NCBI GenBank assembly: GCA_938010745.1 | Contig: CALLVF010000025.1 | Coordinates: forward strand, 1 to 6,970 | Reading direction: 5' to 3' | From: an uncultured Patescibacteria group bacterium | GTDB taxonomy: Bacteria > Patescibacteriota > Microgenomatia > UBA1406 > GWC2-37-13 | DNA length: 6,970 nt | Shown: in pieces, positions 1 to 6,706 of the stretch | Layout of the letters: each line of letters starts with the position of its first letter | Position numbering within the stretch: the stretch's first letter is position 1 | The notes under the pieces: model-generated | Database searches by the model: none | Seen by the model: only the letters and a program-made list of their open reading frames with translations | What the model was told of the DNA's origin: nothing | Made by a program: the position numbers and the translations under genes

Positions 1-1
1 A

Positions 2-1216
2 AAAGTCATCGAGGCAGCAAAAAATAAAAATCGCCAGGTTGAGATTGATAAAATTTTAGCTCTCGATGATAATCGTCGAAACCTAATCAAAAAAATTCAA
101 TTTCTTCGTGAGGAAAGAAATAAAATTAGCAAATTAAAACCCACTCCAGAAAATATCAAACGCGGCAAAGAAATTAAAGAAGAATTAAAAAAAATAGAAA
201 ACAAACTAACTAATATCACTCAATCGCTAAATACCCTATTATCATTTATTCCCAATGTTTCTTTAGATGAGGTCCCAGTTGGCAAAGATGCCACATTCAA
301 CAAAGAAGTTAAACGCTGGGGGAATCCGCCTAATTTTGATTTTTCACCAAAATCTCATATTGAATTGGGTGAAAATTTAGATATTATTGACTTTAAACGA
401 GGAGCAAAAGTTTCAGGATTTAGAGGTTATTTTTTAAAAAATCAAGGAGCAATTCTCCATTTTGCCCTACTTTGGTATGTTTTTAATAAATTAATTAAAA
501 AAGGTTATACACCAATTATTGCTCCAGCTGTGATTAAAGGTTTTACTCTTTTTGGCTCTGGCCAATTTCCTTGGGGAGAACAAGATGTTTATAAATTAAA
601 CGATGATGACGCTTATTTAGCCGGTACTGCCGAACAACCAGTTACTGCTTATTATTCTAACGAAACATTAAATGAAAAAGACTTGCCAAAAAAATTTATT
701 GCCTTCTCTCCTTGTTTTAGAAAAGAAGCCGGCGCTTATGGAAAAGATACAAAAGGACTTTACCGGCTTCATGAGTTTTGGAAAGTAGAACAAGTGATAA
801 TTGCTGAAAACAACTTAGAAAAAGCAAGAATTTATCATGAGGAACTGCAAAGAAATAGCGAGGAGATTTTAGAAGAGTTAGAACTTCCCTATCGCCGGGT
901 AATTTTATCAACTGGTGAAATGGGTGAGCCGCAAATTTTCAAATATGATACTGAGGTCTGGATGCCATCTCGAGGAGCTTATGGAGAAACAATGTCAAAC
1001 TCCATTATGAGTGATTTTCAAACGCGAAGATTAAATATTAAATATCGAAAAAAAGATGGAAAAACCGAATATTGTTTTTCATTAAATAACACAGCAATTG
1101 CCTCACCAAGAATTTTGATTGCCATTTTGGAAAATTATCAGCAAAAAGATGGATCAGTTTTAATCCCTAAGATTATTCAACCACTTGTTGGTTTTGAAAA
1201 AATTTCTCACAAATAA
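2..1216 (+). CDS. serS: Seryl-tRNA synthetase, 5' end cut by the window edge
   Basis: Class II aminoacyl-tRNA synthetase that charges tRNA-Ser with serine in the cytoplasm. The frame is open from base 2 to TAA at 1214-1216, giving 404 visible residues. The family is usually about 420-430 long, so only some 12-20 N-terminal codons seem to be missing. A TTG at 365 is in frame but is an internal Leu codon, because clear family sequence precedes it. Visible residues 1-80 form the charged, heptad-like N-terminal coiled-coil arm that grips tRNA. Motif 1 is near 162-179 (GYTPIIAP). The serine-pocket TAE is at 209-211. Motif 2 starts with CFRKEAG at 238-244 and runs to KVEQ at 261-264. Motif 3 is LNNTAIASPR at 361-370, followed by ILENYQ and DGS. 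The copy is divergent: motif 3 replaces the common NGSGLAVGR, and the usual SSCSN stretch before DFQ.RR reads TMSNSIMSDFQTRR, without its cysteines. The key Asn, Thr and Arg are kept, so it is probably active. Identity is very sure. Confidence 0.97.
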   Translation, partial: KVIEAAKNKNRQVEIDKILALDDNRRNLIKKIQFLREERNKISKLKPTPENIKRGKEIKEELKKIENKLTNITQSLNTLLSFIPNVSLDEVPVGKDATFNKEVKRWGNPPNFDFSPKSHIELGENLDIIDFKRGAKVSGFRGYFLKNQGAILHFALLWYVFNKLIKKGYTPIIAPAVIKGFTLFGSGQFPWGEQDVYKLNDDDAYLAGTAEQPVTAYYSNETLNEKDLPKKFIAFSPCFRKEAGAYGKDTKGLYRLHEFWKVEQVIIAENNLEKARIYHEELQRNSEEILEELELPYRRVILSTGEMGEPQIFKYDTEVWMPSRGAYGETMSNSIMSDFQTRRLNIKYRKKDGKTEYCFSLNNTAIASPRILIAILENYQQKDGSVLIPKIIQPLVGFEKISHK

Positions 1217-1219
1217 AAA

Positions 1220-1567
1220 TTAGATCTTACTTGAATACTCAACATAAAGTCTTTCTTGATCATCTCTTAACTTTTCTAACTGCCGCTCAACATTTCTTAA
1301 AGCTTGTTGAACATGTGGTTTCTTTGTAAAATCCAAAGCGCTATTTAGTTCTGACCAATGAGTGAGCAATTGTTTACGGCGAATATTAAGCGCTTTTCTT
1401 ATCAACTGCCATTGAATATTTGCTGTTAAATTATGCCACTCGGGAAAGTTTTGCAAATAATTAGGGTCACATTCACCAAATTCAATTGCATCTTGTAATG
1501 TCAAATTATATTTTTTAGGTGATGGTTTTGAGGATATATTTTGTTCTTTCTCTTCAAACTCATTCAT
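1220..1567 (-). CDS. Unassigned 115-residue helical protein
   Basis: I cannot name the family. The start is ATG at 1565-1567 and the stop TAA at 1220-1222. A longer in-frame reading from 1735 exists, but its first 56 codons lie almost wholly inside the end of the penicillin-binding protein gene, so the later ATG is preferred. Residues 1-20 are polar and probably flexible. Residues 22-46 hold a compact motif with DAIEFGE, DPNYL and FPEWH. Residues 50-115 are strongly helical and charged, with a probable coiled coil at about 84-112 (QQALRNVERQLEKLRDDQ). There is no signal peptide or membrane segment, so it is probably cytoplasmic. It begins 37 bases after the penicillin-binding protein stop on the same strand and could be co-transcribed. 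No Shine-Dalgarno motif precedes it; an 8-base T run sits just before the ATG. The protein-like composition and defined Trp/Pro/Asp motif argue for a real gene. Function is unknown; an envelope link is suggested only by position. Confidence 0.75.
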   Translation of the reverse strand: MNEFEEKEQNISSKPSPKKYNLTLQDAIEFGECDPNYLQNFPEWHNLTANIQWQLIRKALNIRRKQLLTHWSELNSALDFTKKPHVQQALRNVERQLEKLRDDQERLYVEYSSKI

Positions 1568-1604
1568 AAAAAAAATGATAACAATTAGATTTATAAAAAT
1601 CAAA

Positions 1605-3869
1605 TTAAGGTAGGGGAGTAGGAGTTTGATTAAATAATTGATCTCTACAAGAGGCAACTTTTTCTTCCCCGGCAATAAAATATTCGCGCCTACCAAAATA
1701 ACAAATTTTCTCGACCACATTTTCGGGTTTTTCAAACCATTTATTATTTGAAGAATAATTTTTTAAAAGATAACTCATCATCCGGTTCCAAATTGGTGCA
1801 GCTCCTGTAATTCCTGATGCTAGATATTGATTCATCGGCGTCCCGTCATTATTACCTACCCAAACCGCCACTAAAAACTCAGGTGTATATCCAATGGTCC
1901 AATTGTCCTTCTTTTCATCAGTTGTACCAGTTTTAACAGCTACCTTGTATCCGGGAATTTCAAGAGAAGAATTAGGACCAAAAGCCCATTGCCTTGCAAA
2001 ATTATCTGATAATATATCTGAGATAATAAAAGCAGTTGCTGGATTTATAACCTTATTTTTTGAAGTTGCAGATTTTTTTATTAATTTTCCTAGATGATCT
2101 TCAACCTTAATTATTGAATTAAGAGTTACTTTATACCCAGAATTTGCAAAAACACCATAAGCTGTTGCCATATCAATCATTGTAACCTCACCTCCACCTA
2201 AAGCAAGAGATAAGCCATAATTTGAACGATTACTCCAAGTGCTGATACCCATTTTTTGAGCATGATCAATAAAGTTATCAATTCCTAAATGATCTAAAAC
2301 CTTAACTGCCGGTATATTATAAGAATTTGCCAAAGCAAATCTTAAAGGAATTTTCCCGCGAAATTTTCCATCATAATTAACTGGCTTGTAAGCTGGACCA
2401 CCAGAACTAATAAAAGTTACAGGGGAATCATCAAGAATACTCGCAGCAGTAAATCCTTTTTCCAAGGCTAAGGAATACATGACTGGTTTAATTGCTGAAC
2501 CAGGTTGCCGAAGAGCTGTTGTAACATTAAAAGCTCCAAATGGTTTTTTAAAATAATCAATTGATCCAACCATTGCTAAAATTTCCCCTGTTTTAGGTCG
2601 GGTTACTAAAATTGCCCCGTTAGTAACATTCAATGATAAAATTTTTTCCAACTCTTCTCTTAAAATCTTTTCAGCTTCTTCTTGAATAATCAAATCAAGC
2701 GTAGTCCAAACTCTAAAACCACCAGTCTCGACTTTAAAAAATCCATATAAATTTTCAAGCTGAGATTTTACGTAAAAAACAAAATGTGGAGCGAGAATTC
2801 TTGTCTTTAAAGGTTTAATATTAAGAGGTTTTAGTTTTGCCTCTTGATAAGTTTTATCATCAATGTAATTTTGTTGTCGCATAGCATTTAATACTTCATT
2901 ACGTCTTTTCAAAGCAGCCACAGGATTACTGTATGGTGAGTAATAGGAAGGGGCTTGAGGAAGAGCCGCCAACAATGCCGCTTCCTCCAAATTTAAATTC
3001 CTTGCGCTTTTGCCAAAATAAGTTTTTGATGCCTCCTCAATACCGTATATTGATCCACCATAAGAAACTTGGTTAAGATACATTTCCAGTATTTGCTCCT
3101 TAGTAAAAATTCTCTCTGCCCATAATGCTAAAAATATCTCTTTAATTTTTCTTGTTAAACTGCGCTCTGGTGTTAAAAGAGCTGATTTAACTAGTTGTTG
3201 AGTAATAGTAGAGCCGCCTTGCAATTCTTTTTTAATAATGATCTCTTTAAATGCTCGAAAAATACCAGAAAAAATAGCAACACCTTTGTGTTTATAGAAA
3301 TCCTTATCTTCAATAGCTATCGTTGCTTGCGAAATATAAGGAGGAAGATCTTTTAAAGAAATTACAGTTCTATTTTGATCACGATAAATTTCATAAAGAA
3401 GATTTCCATTTCTGTCTAAAATATGTGTAGATAGTGAAAAATTGATTTTACCTATATTAGCAGGTGAGGGTAAACTTTTTACAAAATAATAGCTCTGAAT
3501 GAGAAAAACAATTATCAGAGTTAATAAAGAACCTAGTAGAAAATAACGTAGTTTAATAAAAAATGAATCAAGTTTTTTAGTGAATAATTTAAATAATGCA
3601 ATAACAAAATTAACCCCTGGAAAAAAATTTTTATAGAATGTTATTTTAGGTAGTTTAATTAATTTAATCTTTATTCTAATTACCTTGTTTTTAATGAATC
3701 TTAGATAAAAGAGTATAAAAAAAATTTTTTTTGTGATTAACAATAATAAATTTTGAGTTACTTCACCTATAAAAATTATAAGATAAATTAAATTGTAAAT
3801 AACCTTAAAAAAAATATCTAATATTAATGATAATAATAAAATTAATTCTCTAAATTTATATCTTTTCAT
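1605..3869 (-). CDS. Class A penicillin-binding protein (bifunctional transglycosylase/transpeptidase)
   Basis: Polymerises lipid II into glycan strands and cross-links stem peptides outside the membrane. It has 754 residues. Residues 1-110 are an unusual Ile/Leu/Phe/Lys-rich extension. The expected membrane anchor is at about 110-132. The GT51 glycosyltransferase domain spans roughly 145-330, with EDKDFYKHKG at 187-196 (catalytic Glu187), GGSTITQQLVK at 218-228, RKIKEI at 240-245 and ILEMYLNQVSYGG near 260-272. The transpeptidase domain spans roughly 410-700, with SAIK at 458-461 (nucleophile Ser458), SYN at 516-518 and KTGT at 646-649. All three transpeptidase motifs are intact, so it should bind beta-lactams. 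A short tail after 715 has Cys723 and Cys741 and ends in a TPTPLP stretch. The start is ATG at 3867-3869; between it and the anchor the frame has no other ATG or GTG and one TTG (codon 43), so most of the extension must be translated. It lies 47 bases after the sortase gene. It resembles PBP1a/PBP1c types; the subtype is not settled. Confidence 0.95.
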   Translation of the reverse strand: MKRYKFRELILLLSLILDIFFKVIYNLIYLIIFIGEVTQNLLLLITKKIFFILFYLRFIKNKVIRIKIKLIKLPKITFYKNFFPGVNFVIALFKLFTKKLDSFFIKLRYFLLGSLLTLIIVFLIQSYYFVKSLPSPANIGKINFSLSTHILDRNGNLLYEIYRDQNRTVISLKDLPPYISQATIAIEDKDFYKHKGVAIFSGIFRAFKEIIIKKELQGGSTITQQLVKSALLTPERSLTRKIKEIFLALWAERIFTKEQILEMYLNQVSYGGSIYGIEEASKTYFGKSARNLNLEEAALLAALPQAPSYYSPYSNPVAALKRRNEVLNAMRQQNYIDDKTYQEAKLKPLNIKPLKTRILAPHFVFYVKSQLENLYGFFKVETGGFRVWTTLDLIIQEEAEKILREELEKILSLNVTNGAILVTRPKTGEILAMVGSIDYFKKPFGAFNVTTALRQPGSAIKPVMYSLALEKGFTAASILDDSPVTFISSGGPAYKPVNYDGKFRGKIPLRFALANSYNIPAVKVLDHLGIDNFIDHAQKMGISTWSNRSNYGLSLALGGGEVTMIDMATAYGVFANSGYKVTLNSIIKVEDHLGKLIKKSATSKNKVINPATAFIISDILSDNFARQWAFGPNSSLEIPGYKVAVKTGTTDEKKDNWTIGYTPEFLVAVWVGNNDGTPMNQYLASGITGAAPIWNRMMSYLLKNYSSNNKWFEKPENVVEKICYFGRREYFIAGEEKVASCRDQLFNQTPTPLP

Positions 3870-3916
3870 GAAGCTAATTTTATCAAATGTTATAGGTTTT
3901 TCAATATAAGATTAAC

Positions 3917-4654
3917 CTAACGCCACTGTGAAAGCTTTGCTTTAACTACCAATCTTTTCCAGTAAGTTCCAGGAGGAACACATGTTATCAAAGTTAAATA
4001 AGCGCCATCATTACGCTGTTCAAGGACTGAAATTTGGTCTGGATTAACAACAATCATATCAAACACTTGATATTCATACTCTACATCACCTGTGTTTATT
4101 AGAATAATATCACCACGCTCAAGTGAAGGCAGGTAAGTAAAAATTGTTTTGTAGTCTTTTGGGTTGTAAAGTTGAGGTAATGTTGAATGACCAAAAATTA
4201 CAACATTTCCAATTTCACCAGGATTTGATTGAGGCAAGTAATGAATCAAGCTCTTCTCTAAATTCTCACCACCCACTATTACCTTGGCATTTTTAATGTT
4301 TAGTTTTGGAATAGAAAGGGCATATTCTTTTAGTGATATTTTATTTTGGATTAAGTTAACGTTAATTGTTGGAAACCATTGATTAATTTGATTAAAATCC
4401 CTTAAGTTATTTGAAAAAGCATTAAAAGTACCCAAAATTGAAGATGCTGTATTCAGAGAAGTATTTTTTTCAGAATATGGAATAGGAGTAACAGTGTCTT
4501 TATAAAAAAACCGCGAATAGATTTCAAAGAAAATAATTGGGTAAAAAGACCAAAACAAAAGAAAAGAACCAATAATTAAAGACAAGTATGAAAAATAATT
4601 GATAACTTTCTTTTTTAAAGAATAGTTTTGTTTAATGTAAAAATAAACTGCCAT
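3917..4654 (-). CDS. Sortase, membrane-anchored cysteine transpeptidase
   Basis: Sortases cut a C-terminal sorting signal on secreted proteins and join the product to an amine, usually on peptidoglycan or a pilin. The protein has 245 residues. A short basic cytoplasmic start (about 1-17) is followed by one hydrophobic segment at about 18-44, which acts as signal anchor. Residues 45-110 are a Ser/Thr/Asn-rich linker. The catalytic beta-barrel covers about 111-245: LSIPKLNI at 113-120, His156 in VIFGHST, Cys225 in TLITCVPPGT and Arg234 in YWKRLVV. All three catalytic residues are present. The TLxTC...PPG...KRLVV form looks closer to class D/E sortases than to class A or B, but I cannot assign the class by eye. 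The gene starts 5 bases after the stop of the 662-residue membrane protein gene, so the two are very probably co-transcribed. It ends in TAG, while every other stop in the window is TAA. No LPXTG-like substrate is encoded in the window. Confidence 0.93.
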   Translation of the reverse strand: MAVYFYIKQNYSLKKKVINYFSYLSLIIGSFLLFWSFYPIIFFEIYSRFFYKDTVTPIPYSEKNTSLNTASSILGTFNAFSNNLRDFNQINQWFPTINVNLIQNKISLKEYALSIPKLNIKNAKVIVGGENLEKSLIHYLPQSNPGEIGNVVIFGHSTLPQLYNPKDYKTIFTYLPSLERGDIILINTGDVEYEYQVFDMIVVNPDQISVLEQRNDGAYLTLITCVPPGTYWKRLVVKAKLSQWR

Positions 4655-4659
4655 ATAAT

Positions 4660-6648
4660 TTAAAGGCTTGATACAGTTAAATTAATATTTTTTAATCTAA
4701 ATGGAAAAAAATCTTTTAAAAAAGGGAGAGCCGATTCAATTTTAAAGTCATAATTATCTATTTGTAACTCTTTTTTTAAAGTCCCCTCTAATAAACTTTT
4801 ATTTAAGCCAACAACCTTATTAAGAACTTCATTTTTATCTATTTTTTTTATTGCTTTAGCTCTTACTTTTAATTCAACATTAACTAAATCTTCCTGAGCT
4901 GACGCTGATGCAATTTGAAAACTCAATAAATTTTTACTTAAAGCATAACCATTTGGCACTAAAGAAACAACATTTGTAAAAATTTCTTTTTCTAAATCAT
5001 TTCTAGATAAGAAATAATTAATTTTGTTGACCTTTGCTTTTAATGTAACTGTGGGTGACTCTTCCCCTACCTCTCCACTGACATTTACATCTACCAAATC
5101 AAACTTTGACAACTGTGGAAGCATGAGTCCATAAGTGTTTTCTTTTTGACTAAATTTTTTATCATTTTTTGCTTTTTCGATAATTAATATCTTGAGATCT
5201 TCAATGTCTTTTTGAGATATTGTTTGAATTTTACTTTTTGATCCGCCAGTAAAATCAGTAACTGCCTCAGCATATGTGGTTTCATCAATATTAAATCTTT
5301 TTCCTTTGGCAATATTGTATTCAGCCCCAATTTTTAAGGCAGTAACACTTGTTTTTATTTTTCCTGGATTAGTAGCGCTTGCTGCAGTCGAAACTTTTAT
5401 TTCCTCATCAAAAGTAAATTTTAGTCCCTCTGTTTCAATCTCTTTTCCCTTTTCTATTAATTTTTCCCTTTTAAGATTAGTATTATATACTATTACTTCT
5501 CCATGCGCTTTTTCTCCTATTTCTCTTTCTCCAGTGGTATTTTTTGTATAACTAAACTCAGCTGAAATAGTAGCTACTCGATAAGGCATAAAAAGATTTA
5601 ATTGTCTTTCAATCTTTAAAGATGGTACATAAAGAGTTAAACTTGCTGTGTGGAAAAAAATCTCACTTATCAGTAATCCTGAAATAATTAAAAGCAAAAC
5701 AGCAAAAAACAAAAATTTTTGAGAAAAAATAAAATAAAGCTGTGAAAAATGCAATCTTTTTATTAATTTTAATACCATATCTTTCAATAAAAATTGTTTT
5801 TTTAGATTTATCGTCTCTTTTAGCTTCTCTTCTTGAATATCTTTTCCAATCATAAATCCCATAACCTCTTCTTGAGCAACTTTTTTTCTCTTATCATCAT
5901 CATATGGCAAATTAGGTGGAAAATCTTTAATTTGTTTATCAAATATCTTAATTAAAGATCTAACCAATTCTTCTTCTTTTAAAACCTCAACTTTAGGTAA
6001 TTGAAAGAAATATTCTTCACTCCACCTGTAAGTTAAAATTTGAGAAGATATATGATCTAAATCTTTTGAATTATAAATAATTATTCTTGATGGAAACAAA
6101 AATCTTCCCTTCAACTCATTAAAAATTAAATTTAAATCCTCGTTAATACTGTCACTTCTTGGAATTGTTTTTTTAAATGTTAATCTACCTCCTTTATAAA
6201 TAAAAACCGATAAGTAAGCTGCATCAAGCTCAATAATAATTGCTGTTAATGGAGTTTGTTCTCTTTCTGATAAAAATGAACTAACTGCCTCAATACACTC
6301 AATATAACCTAAGGGTGAAAGACCTAAATTTTCAACTACTTCTTTTATTTTATTTAGATAAATTTTTTTTAATTCCTTACTCTTTTCATCAATAAAATAA
6401 GAATAAAGAAAAAAGATTGTTTTATTAATCTCTATATTTAGCTTTTTTTCTAATTCAAAAATAGCTTCATCTAAATCGTTTGTTAAATTATCCCAATTGT
6501 TTGTGTAAAAAAATTTTTTTTTCTCCAATAACTCTAATTTATTAGCTTTTTTACTTAAAATTAATACTAATCCATCTTTTTCTTTGAGAAACAATCCCAA
6601 ATAAAGATCTTTTTTTGAATCTTTCTTGCTGAAAAAAGGAAATTTCAT
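4660..6648 (-). CDS. Bitopic membrane protein: PilM/FtsA-like cytoplasmic part plus baseplate J-like exterior part
   Basis: 662 residues, ATG at 6646-6648. Residues about 14-240 resemble the layout of an actin-fold (ASKHA) PilM/FtsA-type domain: a first beta-hairpin at 14-32, a helix-rich middle, LGLSPLGYIECIEAVSSF at 108-125, a second hairpin-like stretch at 135-160 (AIIIELDAAYLSVFIYKGG) and RIIIYNSKDL at 188-197. Residues that normally bind ATP are missing here (ELDAA instead of a DIG core, no GGG), so nucleotide binding is doubtful. Residues 240-305 are a charged linker and about 311-332 a single membrane segment. Residues 340-480 are beta-rich, with YNTNLKREKLIEKG, GLKFTFDEE, GAEYNIAKGKRFNI and FTGGSKSKIQTISQKD, the pattern behind 'baseplate J/gp47 family' labels in CPR genomes. 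Residues 519-662 hold two weakly similar units. It lies 58 bases after the solute-binding protein gene and 5 before the sortase gene. A role as envelope scaffold is inference; the phage-style family name should not be read as a phage origin. Confidence 0.75.
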   Translation of the reverse strand: MKFPFFSKKDSKKDLYLGLFLKEKDGLVLILSKKANKLELLEKKKFFYTNNWDNLTNDLDEAIFELEKKLNIEINKTIFFLYSYFIDEKSKELKKIYLNKIKEVVENLGLSPLGYIECIEAVSSFLSEREQTPLTAIIIELDAAYLSVFIYKGGRLTFKKTIPRSDSINEDLNLIFNELKGRFLFPSRIIIYNSKDLDHISSQILTYRWSEEYFFQLPKVEVLKEEELVRSLIKIFDKQIKDFPPNLPYDDDKRKKVAQEEVMGFMIGKDIQEEKLKETINLKKQFLLKDMVLKLIKRLHFSQLYFIFSQKFLFFAVLLLIISGLLISEIFFHTASLTLYVPSLKIERQLNLFMPYRVATISAEFSYTKNTTGEREIGEKAHGEVIVYNTNLKREKLIEKGKEIETEGLKFTFDEEIKVSTAASATNPGKIKTSVTALKIGAEYNIAKGKRFNIDETTYAEAVTDFTGGSKSKIQTISQKDIEDLKILIIEKAKNDKKFSQKENTYGLMLPQLSKFDLVDVNVSGEVGEESPTVTLKAKVNKINYFLSRNDLEKEIFTNVVSLVPNGYALSKNLLSFQIASASAQEDLVNVELKVRAKAIKKIDKNEVLNKVVGLNKSLLEGTLKKELQIDNYDFKIESALPFLKDFFPFRLKNINLTVSSL

Positions 6649-6667
6649 AAAAAATTATCAAGAATAA

Positions 6668-6697
6668 CTTATAAATTTAAGATTAAAATGAAAACAA
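6668..6697 (-). promoter_or_regulatory. Tentative promoter ahead of the 662-residue protein gene
   Basis: In the 58-base gap, on the - strand, TTGTTT (6697-6692) and TATAAG (6673-6668) are separated by 18 bases, a plausible sigma70-type pair. The -10 box matches 5 of 6 and the -35 box 3 of 6. In DNA this AT-rich such pairs arise often by chance, so the support is weak. If real, the four genes leftward of it would have their own promoter, apart from the solute-binding protein gene. Confidence 0.2.
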
Positions 6698-6706
6698 GGA
6701 AAATTT

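Noticed and set aside
717..911. Short - strand open frame inside serS
   Set aside because: It lies opposite the conserved motif 2 coding region and has no protein-like features of its own.
365..1216. serS starting at the TTG at 365
   Set aside because: The frame is open to base 2 and the upstream 121 codons encode the typical coiled-coil arm of the family.
1568..1735. N-terminal extension of the small unknown protein to a start at 1735
   Set aside because: The extra 56 codons mostly overlap the 3' end of the penicillin-binding protein gene in another frame, and their hydrophobic content follows from the AT-rich DNA. The ATG at 1565-1567 gives a compact protein without overlap.
1894..2097. 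Short + strand open frame inside the penicillin-binding protein gene
   Set aside because: It is a shadow opposite the coding region for the KTG motif.
5276..5551. A 91-codon + strand open frame with hydrophobic content
   Set aside because: It lies opposite the coding region of the beta-rich exterior domain, and its Ser/Phe/Leu richness is what antisense AT-rich coding DNA yields.
4660..6648. Phage or prophage origin suggested by the baseplate J-like pattern
   Set aside because: The protein has a membrane anchor and a cytoplasmic domain, and its neighbours are housekeeping and envelope genes; no other phage gene is present.
6668..6681. Short inverted repeat CTTA...TAAG in the gap before the 662-residue protein gene
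   Set aside because: Only four matching base pairs at the ends with an A-A mismatch inside; expected by chance in AT-rich DNA.
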